Shown piece after piece: positions 23,044-35,689 of a DNA stretch of 64,000 bases; within the stretch, counting starts at the first letter, position 1, and every line of letters starts with the position of its first letter. The notes beneath the pieces were generated by a model. That model saw only the letters and a program-made list of their open reading frames with translations, was not told the origin of the DNA and did no database searches. The stretch comes from Zantedeschia hybrid cultivar. Lineage: Eukaryota; Streptophyta; Magnoliopsida; Alismatales; Araceae. Location: the NCBI GenBank assembly GCA_030544215.1, contig JARZZO010000003.1, positions 35,220,379 through 35,284,378 of the forward strand, written 5' to 3'. The translations under genes were made by a program, and so were the position numbers.

Positions 23044-26000
23044 AGGCATTGTTATTCTTTTATAATCTAAGAGAAAGAAATAATTATTGTATACAACTCA
23101 AACCAACATGCATAGTTTTAATTTAATAATGCATTATCATACTATACACAATGTGAGTGGTACAATGAATTTCTATGGAACTGCCAATAACCTCGATTTT
23201 TACATCATTGTTTACATTAGTAATCCTTTAATTAAGATCTACTTTCACCATTCTTCTTAATATCTAGATAAAATTTAATAATTTTGCTTAAATAACTATA
23301 TAAATCCCGGATCATTATGATAAATTACAAATGACTTAAAGATTCGTTCTTCAAAATTCTTTCAATCTCTATACAGAGCTTTGCTCTATTAGACAATATT
23401 GATCTATGCACTTTTTTCAAGCATAGTCTCATTTTTGGTATTAATGACATGTCTATATGACTATATAGATTGACATTACCTATTAAGTTCACCAATGTCA
23501 CACTCCCCGAACACCAAGTTAGATCACAACCCTATTGTTGAGCGAAGGCATGTAAGACAATAGGAACAATCCATCAAATAGAACAAATATTGTGGAGAAC
23601 GTATAACCAAAAACTTAAGGAATACCCATGACATTAAAATAACCAAAACATACACAAAGCCAGTATCAAAAACCTTCCAATTACAATGTCAAAAATTTCC
23701 AAGTGAACCTAAGCCAACACCTAAATAATAGCAGCATAATAATCTCAACAAAATCAACGGCCTCGAGCTCCAAAAGCCTCCTCAACCTTGGAATCTAAAG
23801 ATGTTGGTAGGTTTAATAAGTACAAGTATTCAACAAGCTTCAAAGCTAAACATATAATAACTGAAACCAGCAGATAGTATTCATTTTTGAGGAATATACA
23901 AGTCTAAACATATATCTAAATTCAAAGGAACAATTAACAAAGCATGATCATAATTTTAGAATAATTAGAGGCACTAAAGTAAAAAATATAAAAAAATAGA
24001 TAATCAAAAATAATTTTAAAATTTAGATAATTAATATTAGGTCAAAAAATCGAATTCCAAACATTAGATTAGATGATTTAAAGATAGATAATCAAAATTG
24101 ATAAAAAAAAGATTAATAATTAAGCAATTAATAAAAAATAATTAATTAGAATCAAATTGCTTACCAAGGGTCAAATAATTGATTTTAGAAATAGGCTTAA
24201 CCAAACCCAAAACAAAGCATAATCAAAGGTAAAATAGCATAATTGATTACCATAAGTTAGGTAACCGGTATTAGATTCTAGGCATAATTGAAGTTCAATA
24301 GGCACATAATCGATTATCATAATAAAGGCATAATCGATTATTAGATACAAAGGTAATCTCAAAGGCCTAATTGATTAGAAAACACAAAGATAATCGATTA
24401 GCAGAATAAAGGTAATTGAAGTCTGAAACAAAGGCCTAATCGATTACAAGATAATTACTCGGATTACAAGACACAAGGGTAATTGCTTAGTAGAATAGAA
24501 GTAATCGAAGTCTAAAACAAAGGCCTAATTGATTATAAGATACAAGGGTCATTGATTAGTAGAACAAAAGTGATCGAACTCTAAGACAAAGGCCTAATCG
24601 ATTATAAGACACAAGGGTAAGCGATTAGCAGACTTAAGGTAAATCGATTAGCAGAATAGAGGGTCATCCATTACTAGACTGTAGATAATCAATTACAAGA
24701 ACAAAGCTAATCGATTATCATACTAAGGGGATAATAGATTGGTAGACTATAGGTAATCGATTACAAAATTGAAGGTAATCGAAGGGTTAACCGATTACAA
24801 GGTTGAAGGGATAATCGATTAGTAGACTAAAGGTAATCGATTACAAGAATAATATCTAATCGACAATAAGGCATATAATCGATAACTTAACTAACAACTT
24901 AATTGATTAGATTATGCAATCAATAGTTGAATCGAACACATAATCGATAATTTGAACATGTAATCGATAGCAGAACAAAGATATAATTGATATCAGAGGA
25001 TGATAACCTATCTTTCTTCAGTTAATTAATTGGGTTCTATAACTACTTGATAAGTGTCCAAGCCTTTAAATAATTCATTTTTTAGATAATCTTTCAATCA
25101 ATTACTCTAAAGTCTGAACCCATTAACTGACAAAAAATAAATTGGTTATCAGAGTATTAATGTTAGTCAAATTGATAATGCTGATCATAAATCAAAGATG
25201 TTAAGGTCTAAATTGATCTGAATCAAAATGTAATTGATTCCACAAATCTAAATAGGTTCAAAGGATCCAAAATAATCAGACTTTCAAGAAAAAGATAAGA
25301 ATCTAAACTAAAACAAGCTAAATCAAGCTGAACTAAATTGATCAAAACTGAACTGAATTATTGTTTGAACTACTTTAAATTTTCAAAATAGTCATGAATT
25401 CACAAACTAATAGATTAAAAAATATATCAAAGAATCATCAAATGACTAAAATTGAGGACTAATAGGTTATCTGTACCAAAACATATCAAACATATATTAA
25501 ATCAGAACTAATAGACATGCATTCTAGCCACTTTAAGGAGACAACATATACCAAGCACTTGGCCTCCAATGGTAGGACATGGCTACTACAGAACTGGGGA
25601 GTCTCATGTCTCAATCTTGTTATACTTTCGATCTTAAACCCATTAATTTGTTAATGGACTAAGGTTAATGAAGTCAAATTAAATTTAAATAAGCCTAATT
25701 AAGTCAATGAATGGACTAAAATAATTTAAATATATTTAATATTTTTTTCATAATATAATAATAAGTTTAAATGAGTAAGCGATTAGTAAAGTCAAAATAA
25801 GTCCAATAAACTCATTAGTGACCCAATTAAGAACCTAGTTGGTTTCCAACACTTATGGTCCATTTAGTTGCATATAAAACATAATTGGATGGAAAAAGTT
25901 TTCCAAGGAAATCAATTTACTAGGAAATGAAAACTTAATCGACCATTTAACACTTCTGAAAATATTTTCTTGAAATCTTTCCATTCGTTTGTTTGCCCGT

Positions 26001-28179
26001 AAAATCTTTTCCTGAAAATGATTTCATACATTTATTTGCTTATAAAAGAATTCTAGCATTAAATTTTTTTATTTTTTTATGATAGAGAATATCCCAACTC
26101 TATATTTGATTGGACAATTCAAATAAAAAAGGCCATATTTGCACAAGATCAAACTTCGAACCTCAACATTAGAGGATATTTTTTCTTTCTTTTTAATTTT
26201 CAGCTTGGGGTAAGTTTGGTATGGTTCTACGTAAAATTATAATATCTTAAGTTTTAAGGGTATAAACATAAGTAATTCCAAAGGGAGAATAACTTACTGC
26301 ACCGTTGGAGAATATTACGTCACGTGATGGTACATTCAAACTAAAAAAAATCTTTTTTTAAAATTTTTTTGAACCCCCACATGCCCTATATGTCCACATA
26401 ATTGGATTTTCAATCATAAAAATTCAAAAACCAAGGCTCGATGAACAGTAATATACTATTCATTCGGGATCAATTTTTTTATTTTCATAAATTTTTTTGA
26501 AGGCTTCTAACATGACCTACATGCTCATATAATTCGATTTTCGACCGGACATCTAAAAAAAAGATGAAAATTAATGATCAGTTAAAGTTATTTTAAATCA
26601 GTTGAAATTATTTTAAATTAGTTAAAAGTAATCAAGGAGTCACATCATGAATCAGTTAAAATTCATTTTAAATCAGTTAAAATTCATATGATCAGTTTTT
26701 TACACGTCCTACAAATTTATGACAAGCTTCCTATAGTGTGAGCTTAGCCACCTCTATTGATTTGTGACCAAGGAAAATTTTTCTTAATATTATGCATTTT
26801 CATGGATATTGTTTTCTAATATCATTGATTTGAATGACATGCTTCCTTGGAGGCACATTCAAATTGCATTTATGCCCTTAATATAATGAGATTACACTTG
26901 GATGGCCATTCTCAGGTTCATCTTCTTTTTCATGATTGGGTTACAACCTCCCATCATTATATTCAAGAAGATATGGATTAGAGTTAGATGGACAAGTCGA
27001 GGTAAAGATCAAATTTGTGTTTTGTGACTAGGTGACAAATTATTATCATACATTCACTGATTCCTATCTTGTTCTTTTTTCAACATTCCCAAAGATGACT
27101 ATCATATTTCTTTATGATAGGGTCACTAATTTATACATGATTTTTAGAGCCCTTGGGCATGAATCCGTAGAGCCAAGTACCTCAATTCGAATTCTTTATG
27201 GGATACCAATCCTTCCAACAATGTCTCATCAACTTGGCGGGCTTTAATGTCTGTTAGAAAGGAATTAGCCAACAGATGTCACTGGTCAATACAATCAAGT
27301 TTCAACACCAACATTTGGAAGGATAGGTGAATTTCATGTGGAGAAGTTTGCATCTGTTTGCCTTTGAATAATAGCATAGAAGACATATTTTGTTCGTGGG
27401 TGATTAAGATATACTACAAATTCTATTCATGTTAAGACATATTAATAGTAAAGAAAAAAAATCTACATGCCTTGTTTTTTTTTTCTTTTTCGTTATCAAT
27501 TAAGTGATTTTATCACAAGAGGTTGGGACTAACCAGGAGATTGTATAGTCTAGTAGTGGCATGTGTATATATGGTTGCCATATCAAATGAGTGGATAGGT
27601 TTTGTATGTGCTAGCTATAGGCATGTGCATGAAAGAGGCGCTATTATTATATTTGAATGTGGGTTTTAAATTCCTATGGTTTTGTAAGTTGACAGGATTT
27701 TTGTAAAATACCTACCATTGCAAGTAGATAGGTAAAGTCTATTACCTATGATTTTTAGTCATGTTCTTATGACAGTTGGTTATAGGTATAGCCTTCTTTT
27801 CTGGTGGCCCTCTCTATTGGTCTCAGTGACCCTCCTTGTTGGTGGACCTCTTTCCTACTGGTAAGACTTGGCTCTTAGTGCACGTTCCTCTTTCTCGTTT
27901 TAGTGTCGTGGAAAAAGAAGACGCAATATGACGTGTGGACTAAATAGTCCATGTGTTTTGGGGAGCTGTCATATGTTTCACATCATTTTCAAGTAGTCCA
28001 GTAAGTGAGTAGGTGTTTCCCCCTTGGTGTAGTATGCAGATGACCTTGAACCCATATGGGCGAAGGATCCTAGGTATATCCAACAATGTAAAAGCCGTAG
28101 GTAAACTAATTATACATATAGGAGATCATGCGTGTTAATGTTGGTTTGTGTGTCACATTCAGGTTCCGCCAAGCTTGTT
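23044..28179. other. AT-rich intergenic repeat DNA
   Basis: No gene was recognised. A segment starting TGTCACACTCCCC at 23496 looks like a gypsy LTR end, but no partner or matching target duplication was found. 24160-24990 is an ATCGATTA-rich array, listed separately. About 26570-26700 is a short tandem of AATCAGTTAAAATTCATTTT-like units. The short ORF at 27032-27247 has no recognisable domain. Confidence 0.5.
24160..24990. repeat. ATCGATTA-rich tandem array
   Basis: The palindromic core TAATCGATTA, intact or decayed, recurs more than fifteen times at intervals of roughly 20-70 bases, with linkers such as CAAAGGCCTAATCGATTA, ACAAGGGTAA and AGCAGAATAAAGGTAA. Confidence 0.7.
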
Positions 28180-31100
28180 TGTAGACACTAATTTTGACTT
28201 CATATTGAGTAAATTTTATCATTATCATCAAAGCCTTATCCCATCTATTTAGGGTCAGCTACATGAATCATGTCCCACCATCTTAATCTATTAAGTGCTA
28301 AACTTGAAGTAACATGTAGCAATGTTATGTCCTTTTTAACAATATCTAATCATCTCATCTTAAGTCTTCCTTGATATCTTCTATCCTACTCTACTATAAT
28401 TCTATCACATTTTTTAACTGGTGCTAAACTTAGACAATGATGTACATGACCTAACCACCACAACCTATTCTCCCTAAGCTTAACGTTAATAGGAGCTACA
28501 CCTAAATCCTTACGTATATCTTCATTCTTAGGTTTATCTTTTCTAGTCTTATCACACATCCACCTTGACATCCTTATCTCAACAACACATAACGTTTGCA
28601 CATGATCCTTTCTCGTACCCCAACACTCAGAACCATATGGCATAGCAGGTGTCATAGCTGTTCTTTAAAACTTACCTTTGAGTTTTAAGGGGACCCGTCG
28701 ATCACAAAGGATTTCAGATGCACTTCACCACTTCAACAAACCTGCCTTGACTCTATAAGTGACATCTTCTTGGATATCTCCATTATCTTGAATAATAGAT
28801 CCTAAGTATTAAAAGTTGATACTTTTAGGAATAATTTGACTTTAGATAGTGAGTAAATCTACTTGTTCAACATTTCTATTATTGAAATTACATTTCATGT
28901 ATTGTGTCTTAGTTTGACTAATCCTAAAGCTTTTGGATTCTAAAGCAGACCGCTATTATTCTAATTTTTCATTCAAATTTTTTATATCTTCACCAATCAG
29001 AATAATATCACCTCCAAATAATATACACCAAGGGATGCTATCATGTAAGTGTTTAGTAACTTCATCTATAACTAAAGTAAAGAGATAAGGACTTAAAATT
29101 GACCCTTGATATAGTCCAATAGTAATAGAGAACTCAGACGTCTCTCCAGCAATAGACTTTACCCTATAAGTCCTCTCATACATATCTCTAATCACATAGA
29201 TATAACCTTTCGATACTCACTTCTTCTCTAAAGTCCACCAAATTAACTTTTAGGTACATGATCATAAACTTTCTCAAAATAAATGAAAATCATGTATAAA
29301 TCTTTTCTCATCTCTCTATATTTCTCCATCAATTGTCTCAACAAGAAAATAGCTTTTGTAGCAAATCTACTGGATATGAATCCAAATTGATTTTCCAAAA
29401 CACTAGTAACACTCCTAAGACGCTTCTCTACTATTCTCTTCTAAAGTTTCATAGCGTGGCTCATAAGTTTAATTCCATGATAATTATTGTAATTTTGAAT
29501 ATCTCCTTTATTTTTAAAGAAGGGAACCACAATACTTTTTCTCCAATCATCTAGCATTCTCTTTGCTTTTAAAATTTTATTGAAAAGTCTAGTTAGCCAC
29601 TTAATACCTATACTTTTTCAAACTTCAATAGGTATCTCATCTGGTCTAAGGGCCTTACCCATTCTTATCCTTTTAAGAGCATCTTTAACTTCTGAAAATT
29701 TAATCTGTCGAATGTAATGATAATTAATTTGTTTACTGGAGTCATTAGTTTCTTCACAAGGATAGCCTCTAAATTGATCCTCATTTAACAATTTCTCAAA
29801 ATAAGAACTCTATCTCTCCTTAATCTCACAATCCTTTACTAAAATCCTATCATTCTCGCTCTTAATACATTTAATATGATTATGATCTTTACTCCTTTTG
29901 TCTCTTAGTTATGCAAGTCTAAAGATATCTTTTCCATCTTTAGATTTACCTAAAATTTCTTTAGTTATTCTTTTTATACAAATCACTGTTCTATTCCATA
30001 TTATGTTAATTTTTCCCTCAGAATTCCATATATTTTCTTTTAATAGGCATTTTTTAAAGGCATCTAGATTCTCTCTTTTAAAGTCCCGCTATTTATTTTA
30101 GGACAACTATTCACTACATCCTTTCTCTTCTACTTTTGAATATCAACATCTATTACTAAGATCCTATGTTGAGAGGCTAGACTCTTCCCAGGTACGACTT
30201 TACAATCTTTACAGAATGATTGATCAACTTTTTTAATAAGAAATTAGTCGATTTGACTTTTCTGCTTTCCACCATTATAAGTTATTAAATATGCATCTTT
30301 CTTTTTGAAATAAGTATTTGTAACTATTCGATCATATGCAATGGCGAAGTCAAGAATGACATCACTTGTGCCATTTCTATCATCAAAATCAAAACTTCCA
30401 TGAACCCTCTCGTAGCCACTATTATTCTTTCCTACATGGTCATTCATGTCTCCCCTAACAACAGTCATTTCACTATCAGGGATATCTTGGATTATCTTAT
30501 CAAAATTCTCCTAAAATTCTTTCTTAACACTCTCTTCTACTCCTGCTTGAGGTGCATAAGCAAATTATATTTAAAACTTTTTCACCTACTACAAATTTAA
30601 CTAGTATAGGTCTATCTCCCTCCTTTCTAACTTTTGCAACTTTATCTTTTAACTCTTTATCTATAATAATGACTACATCATTTCTATTATTACTTTTGCC
30701 AACATACCAATCATTGAAATCTTCAATTTTTTTAGCTTTAGAACCTTTCAACCTAATTTATTGTAAACAAGCTATGTTGACCCTCCTATGTCTCATAAGT
30801 TTAGCTAAGTCTAAACTTTTATTAGTTAGGGTTCCTATGTTCCATATAGCTAAATTAATTTTATTCTTATTCTTATGGAGTAACTTCTTTACTCGTGTTT
30901 GTCCAATACATGAGGACCCTTGCCTGTTTGTCACCACAACTGGGTGCCATTGCGGTGCTTCGCTTTTCGGGAACACCTTAGCAATCCTGGCTTACTTCTC
31001 ATTACACCTGAGGGCCGATGTAATGTGTCGCTTCTGGGTAACACCCTAGCAACCCCTTGCTCACTTCTCATCACACCTATTGGCTGATGTAACACATCGC

Positions 31101-32492
31101 TTCTGTGGAACGCCCTAGCACTAGTACAAAATATTGGTTTAAGATTCATGATTGGGTTGTGACAAACTTTATTAAGTATTAGCTATCAACCTAACATATA
31201 CCCTCTGCCTTTCTCAACGAGGCTTGGGAGCGGCCATGGTGGCGTTATTGAGTAAATTTCATATCACATTATAATGCCCCCAATGTGATCTTTAATTTAA
31301 TTATTTGAGTGATTTTTACTGATTATTTGTTGAATTTAGTTAAGTCTTTTAAACTGAATTTACCATACTGGACGCCATTTAAGTTTCTAGCCCTAATCGA
31401 TTTTTAAATCAATTTTTAATCGATTATTGAATTTTATGAATCACGTCTTCTATGGTCGACACCATTTAGATTTTTAATTCTAGTCGATTAAATACTTGAT
31501 TTTTGAACGGATTACTATTCACTTGAATCGCATCCATGATAGTAGACATAATTTAAAATATACATATTTATCTTCAATTTTATTTCCTTTTTGGTCCCTT
31601 GAAAAGACGTCCTAGTTGATAGACGTCTTTCAAAACGTGTCTCCGCGACAAGATGCGATTCAATTGCATAGCCCAGAAGGCCCAATCCAAGCCAAATTGA
31701 GCAATTTACTTCCAATATGATTTTCTTTCATGCTATTCCTTCTTTCTACGGATTAATCCGAGGTTGGGAGAGAGTTTTAGATGGATTCCATGTTGTGGAG
31801 TGTCTTGGAGCCCGAAACTCTATTTTGATTTATTACGAATAGTAGTTATCTCTATATACATATGTGCTTTTAGACCTCAAAGGGGTTGGCTAATTGATCA
31901 TTGTGAGCTCTACCAAAAAGAGCAGAGAGCCCTCTGCCCTTTGCACGAAAATTAAGAGCGTTGGAGTTTCTCTTTCTCTCTTGAAAGCCTTCTTCCTTAT
32001 TGAAAGATGTCTTCAATCAAGCGTGGCTTTGGGAGGGGCCAACTTCTTCTTCTTTTTCTTCTAATTCTTAGTTCTTCATTAGTTTAATTACATGCATCAC
32101 ATCTTCATCACACACACTACATCATAGGTTCCTTTCCCTCTTACATATAGGGGTTTTAAAGAAAAAGAGAAAAAAAATGAGTTTCTAGTTTAGTATGTTT
32201 AATTTTTATTTAGAATGGATAATATATCAATCATAAGCTCTGATCATACTTGTTTGTTTGTTTGTTTGCAAGGAATATCAAAGAGAGTGAAAGCTAGAAG
32301 AAAAGGAGGATCTTCTTATTTGGCCAGCTGAAGAGGGAGAAGTTAAGGATTTACAGTCATCTCGAAAGTCCAAGGTACACATGCGATCACTTTTCTATAT
32401 CTTTGAGAATCTCATTCTCTGGCGATCACGATTTTGTTACTTGAGTGTAATATTTCAATTTTTATTTCAACAACACAATTTAAGAACTCACA
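28180..32492 (+). mobile_element. 5' LTR of element T, split by an RTE LINE
   Basis: It runs from TGTAGACACTAATTTTG to AAGAACTCACA, six bases before the PBS. About 1.27 kb remains once the LINE and its duplicated site are removed. It carries loose hairpin-like phrases such as TTGAATCGCATCC...TAGACATAATTT (about 31525-31555) and GATAGACGTCTTTCAAAACG (about 31618-31637). Confidence 0.65.
28217..31245 (-). mobile_element. Nearly full-length RTE-clade LINE inside the T LTR
   Basis: The insertion is flanked by TATTGAGTAAATTT at 28203-28216 and 31246-31259, an exact 14-bp target duplication. On the minus strand the APE-type endonuclease starts near 30890 (LAIWNIGTLTNKSLDLAKLM, RVNIACLQ) and continues with DKELKDKVAKVRKEGDRPIL and MNDHVGKNNSGYERVHGSFD. 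The RT core is at about 29195-28956 (QGSILSPYLFTLVIDE) and the C-terminus at about 28655-28386. The 3' tail is (ATGATAA)-like, as in plant RTEs. Its length of 3,029 bp is close to a complete RTE. Many stops and frameshifts, and an RT active-site motif FGGD where FADD is expected, show that it is dead. Confidence 0.88.
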
Positions 32493-32498
32493 GCCTTT

Positions 32499-32516
32499 TG
32501 GCGATCACGGTGGGAC
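32499..32516 (+). promoter_or_regulatory. Element T primer-binding site
   Basis: TGGCGATCACGGTGGGAC follows the LTR end closely, in the place and style of the TGGCGA... PBS seen in Tat-type elements. The matching tRNA was not determined. Confidence 0.55.
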
Positions 32517-32888
32517 TAACCGTGTCATTCCTTCTCTTTTTTTATTCACTCTCTTTTTTACACTTGACACCATTGTGTGTCACCTCTTTTTGTACCCTTA
32601 TGTGTGCTCCATTGTGCACCTCGAGTACATTTATTTCATTGGTTTTTAACCGTCATGCACCTTGTGCACATCCCTTTAGGAACGACAAATTAGCCTCGTT
32701 TGATCACTTTTAAGTTGTGATTGTTTGAGATTGGCCTTTGGATATTTTAGTGTTTTGATTTTGATTGCCTGGCATACCTGAATTCGGGATTCTTACTGTG
32801 GTTTTTATCTTTTTCTTCTATCTATTCACCTGAGAGAGGAAGGCCTCTCTATGGTCTGTTCACTGATTCTAAATCATGTCCACACAAT

Positions 32889-34788
32889 TGTAGACACCCG
32901 ATTTTGGACACCATCTTGCCCTAAATTCCCCATTATTATTAGCCCATCGCCTTTCAACCTATCACCTTAACCCATTCCCATCTAGCCCATTATTCAACCT
33001 ATTAGTAGTTAAGCCCATTTAACCAACACTCGCCGCTTTCCACCCTTTTGGCGGAAGGCCAACTTGGTGGCCTTCCACCTTCCCCGAAGGCCAGCTATGA
33101 TGCCTTCCACCTTTTCATAGAAGGCCAACTTGGTGGCCTTCCACCTTCCCGGAAGGCCAACTACGCTGCCTTCCACCTTTTCTCCACCTTTTCGCAGAAG
33201 GTCAACTTGGTGGCCTTCTACCTTCCCTGAAGGCCAGCTGTGCTACCTTCTACCTTTTCTCTACCTTTTCGCGGAAGGCCAACTTGGTAGCCTTCCACCT
33301 TCCTCGAAGGCCAGCTGTGCTACCTTCCACTTTTTCTCCATGTTTTTGCGGAAGGCCAACTTGGTGGCCTTCCACCTTCCTCGAAGGCCAGTTGTACTGC
33401 CTTCCACCTTTTCTCCACCTTTTCGCAGAAGGCCAACTTGGTGGCCTTCCACCTTCTCCGAAGGCCAGCTATGCTGCCTTCCACCTTTTCTCCACCTTTT
33501 CGTAGAAGGCCAACTTGGTAGCCTTCCACCTTCCCCGAAGGCCAGTTATGCTGCCTTCCACCTTTTTGCCACCTTTTCGTGGAAGACGAACTTGGTGACC
33601 TTCCACCTTCCTCGAAGGCTAGTTATACTGCCTTCCACCATTTTGCCACTTTTTCGCGGAAGGCCAACTTGGTGGCCTTCCACCTTCGCGGAAAGCCAAC
33701 TACGCTGCCTTCCACCTTTTTCGCGGAAGGCCAACTTGGTGGCCTTCCACCTTCCCCGAAGGCCGGCTATGCTACCTTCCACCTTTTCGCGGAAGGCCAA
33801 CTTGGTGGCCTTCTATGAAAGTGGAAAGCAAAAGGGTTGGCCATCCATCCCCCCACTTTCAACTTGACTTTGTCTTCCCACATTCTCCTTCACTCGCGAC
33901 CCTCATCTCCCACTACTCCGACCACTCCCCACTCCGGCGACTGCCGCATGCACGACCTCCGACCCTTGACCAATTCCCATTGGCCCCTTAGGGATTAACG
34001 GGGATTTAGACCCCTAATTTCCATATTTTCTTTCCCCCCCATTTAAACCCTCTAGGTCCTCTCGGGAAGGGTTTGGAGAGTTGGGAGTTAAGGATTTTGG
34101 GAGTTTGAAGAGGCTTGCGTTGGAAGGCTTCAGGTTGGCAGAGGTTCTAGCGGACAGACACTGGAAGATGACGAGTGGGAGGATTCTCCCCTACATGGGC
34201 TTGTTCTCCTAACTTTCTTCTTTACTGCATTTTTCTTTTCAATACGCTCCGCATCCTCCATTCACCACAACATTGTCATTTTTGCAATTCTCACACACAT
34301 ACACTTTTCTCTTCCTGCATGCATCCATCCTAGGATATCCTAGCACCCATTCTAACAGAGGTACAAAACAAAAATTGGGAGGTGGGTGGCCATAACATAT
34401 GGTCACCTTCTCTCCCTAAACACCCATCCGGTGCGTCCCCTTTCAATTTTAGTTTATTTACATATTTGTACGAATAGATTCTACATATCACAGTTCTAAT
34501 CGATTCTCTTTACTTTGTTTTGTCTTTTTCTCTTAGGGGCTCTTAACACATTCTGCGCGCGGATTACCGAGCTCTTCCCCTTCGTCTGGCCGGAGGCGGA
34601 GAAGATGAATCCATATCCCCTGCTCCAACAAGACGCGATCATCTTCATCATCCTGCGGAGCATAAGGACCTCAAGGTAATGCTCCTGGCGATCACACACT
34701 TCACATTTTAACCCCATCATCGCCGCAGTTGCACGACGGACGGAGGCCTCCCCGCGGAAGGAGAACGGGAACACTCTGGGCGTCCACA
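32889..34788 (+). mobile_element. 1.9-kb solo LTR with palindromic minisatellite
   Basis: It starts TGTAGACACCCGATTTTGG and ends GGGCGTCCACA. It is flanked by ACAAT at 32884-32888 and 34789-34793, a 5-bp target duplication. No PBS, coding domain or second LTR lies inside. The TGTAGACACC start points to the same broad Tat-like group as element T. It inserted into a hairpin of T: the arms GATTCTAAATC (32865-32875) and GATTTAGAATC (34801-34811) face each other once it is removed. Confidence 0.8.
33053..33815. repeat. Palindromic minisatellite, about 11 units of 63-79 bp
   Basis: Each unit carries GGAAGGCCAACTTGGTGGCC followed by TTCC, a hairpin with a nine-base stem around ACTTGG, then CGAAGGCCAGC and CCTTCCACCTTTT phrases. 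Unit starts lie near 33053, 33119, 33196, 33274, 33350, 33425, 33504, 33581, 33657, 33724 and 33790. A 245-codon frame across it is a translation of the repeat, not a gene. Confidence 0.88.
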
Positions 34789-35191
34789 ACAATTAGATGC
34801 GATTTAGAATCACATCCTCCACGACAGACGTTATTTGCTACCCAAACAGTGTTTGTGAGAGGATCTAGTTGCCTGAATCACACCTACTGTGGTAGACGCG
34901 ATTCAACAATGCATCCTCCATCCCAGATGCGATTTGGATCTTTGTTTCAAGTTGCCCGTTTTAGTTCATTGCTTACATTACAGTCATCTTTTGTACACAC
35001 TAAGAGGCAAACACCTCTTTGACACTTGTGATTCCCTCTAGTTGAGGCGGTCCCTTTCTTACGGATTGAAAAAGCTCATGTTAAGGCCGCCATAAATCCC
35101 CAAAAGCAAGGGACTCCCTTCTTGCTCATCGGGTTGGTTGTACCATCGAAGACCCAGGTAGATTGTCCTTTCACAATGAGTTGTGTGAACA

Positions 35192-35465
35192 CTTAGGGCC
35201 GGTTTGTTTCATGGATACGATATTTTGGATTTCCTATGCCCGGATCTCTTATACCTAGATCAACAAGAATTCTCTTTGGAGCAATTTTTCTTATTCTAGG
35301 AATAAGCAATTCTCATCTTTTAGGTGAGTTGAGTTATTCCACTTGTTTCGAGAATAACGCGTCCGCGCCAAGAATAATGCATCTACGCTCTCAAACTCGA
35401 ATTAGCGGAATAAGCCTCATAAGCCATCCTTCGACTCCTTATTCCTGAAACAAACTGGTCCTCAG
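35192..35465. mobile_element. MITE-like element with ~25-bp inverted ends
   Basis: The left end CTTAGGGCCGGTTTGTTTCA and the reverse of the right end, CTGAGGACCAGTTTGTTTCA, match at 17 of 20 positions. The 274-bp interior does not code. No convincing target duplication was found, so the superfamily (hAT or Harbinger) is open. Confidence 0.65.
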
Positions 35466-35689
35466 AGAATAACGGTGGTCTCTGAATTGAAACTAAGATC
35501 CTACCCATTTGAGTGAATTCTACCTTTTTTAAAAACCAGTTGAAGACAACAAGCAACTCTTAAGAAACATAAGCATCCACTTGTTTGTTAATTGCTTGCA
35601 AAATTGTTTAAACCTTTGCTGAAATTTAAACATGATGGTTCGTTTAGGTACAATTGTCGGAATAACGTAATAGGAATATAATAACTTGT

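Noticed and set aside
23496..25660. LTR starting TGTCACACTCCCCG
   Set aside because: The start looks like a gypsy LTR end, but no closing CA with the expected ACCAA duplication and no PBS was found, so boundaries cannot be supported.
33053..33815. Regularly spaced repeats resembling a CRISPR array
   Set aside because: Repeats and 'spacers' are both similar from unit to unit, the DNA is plant nuclear, and it lies inside an LTR.
33130..33867. 245-codon repeat protein frame
   Set aside because: It is a translation of the palindromic minisatellite. Its openness comes from a repeat length often divisible by three, and it lies inside a solo LTR.
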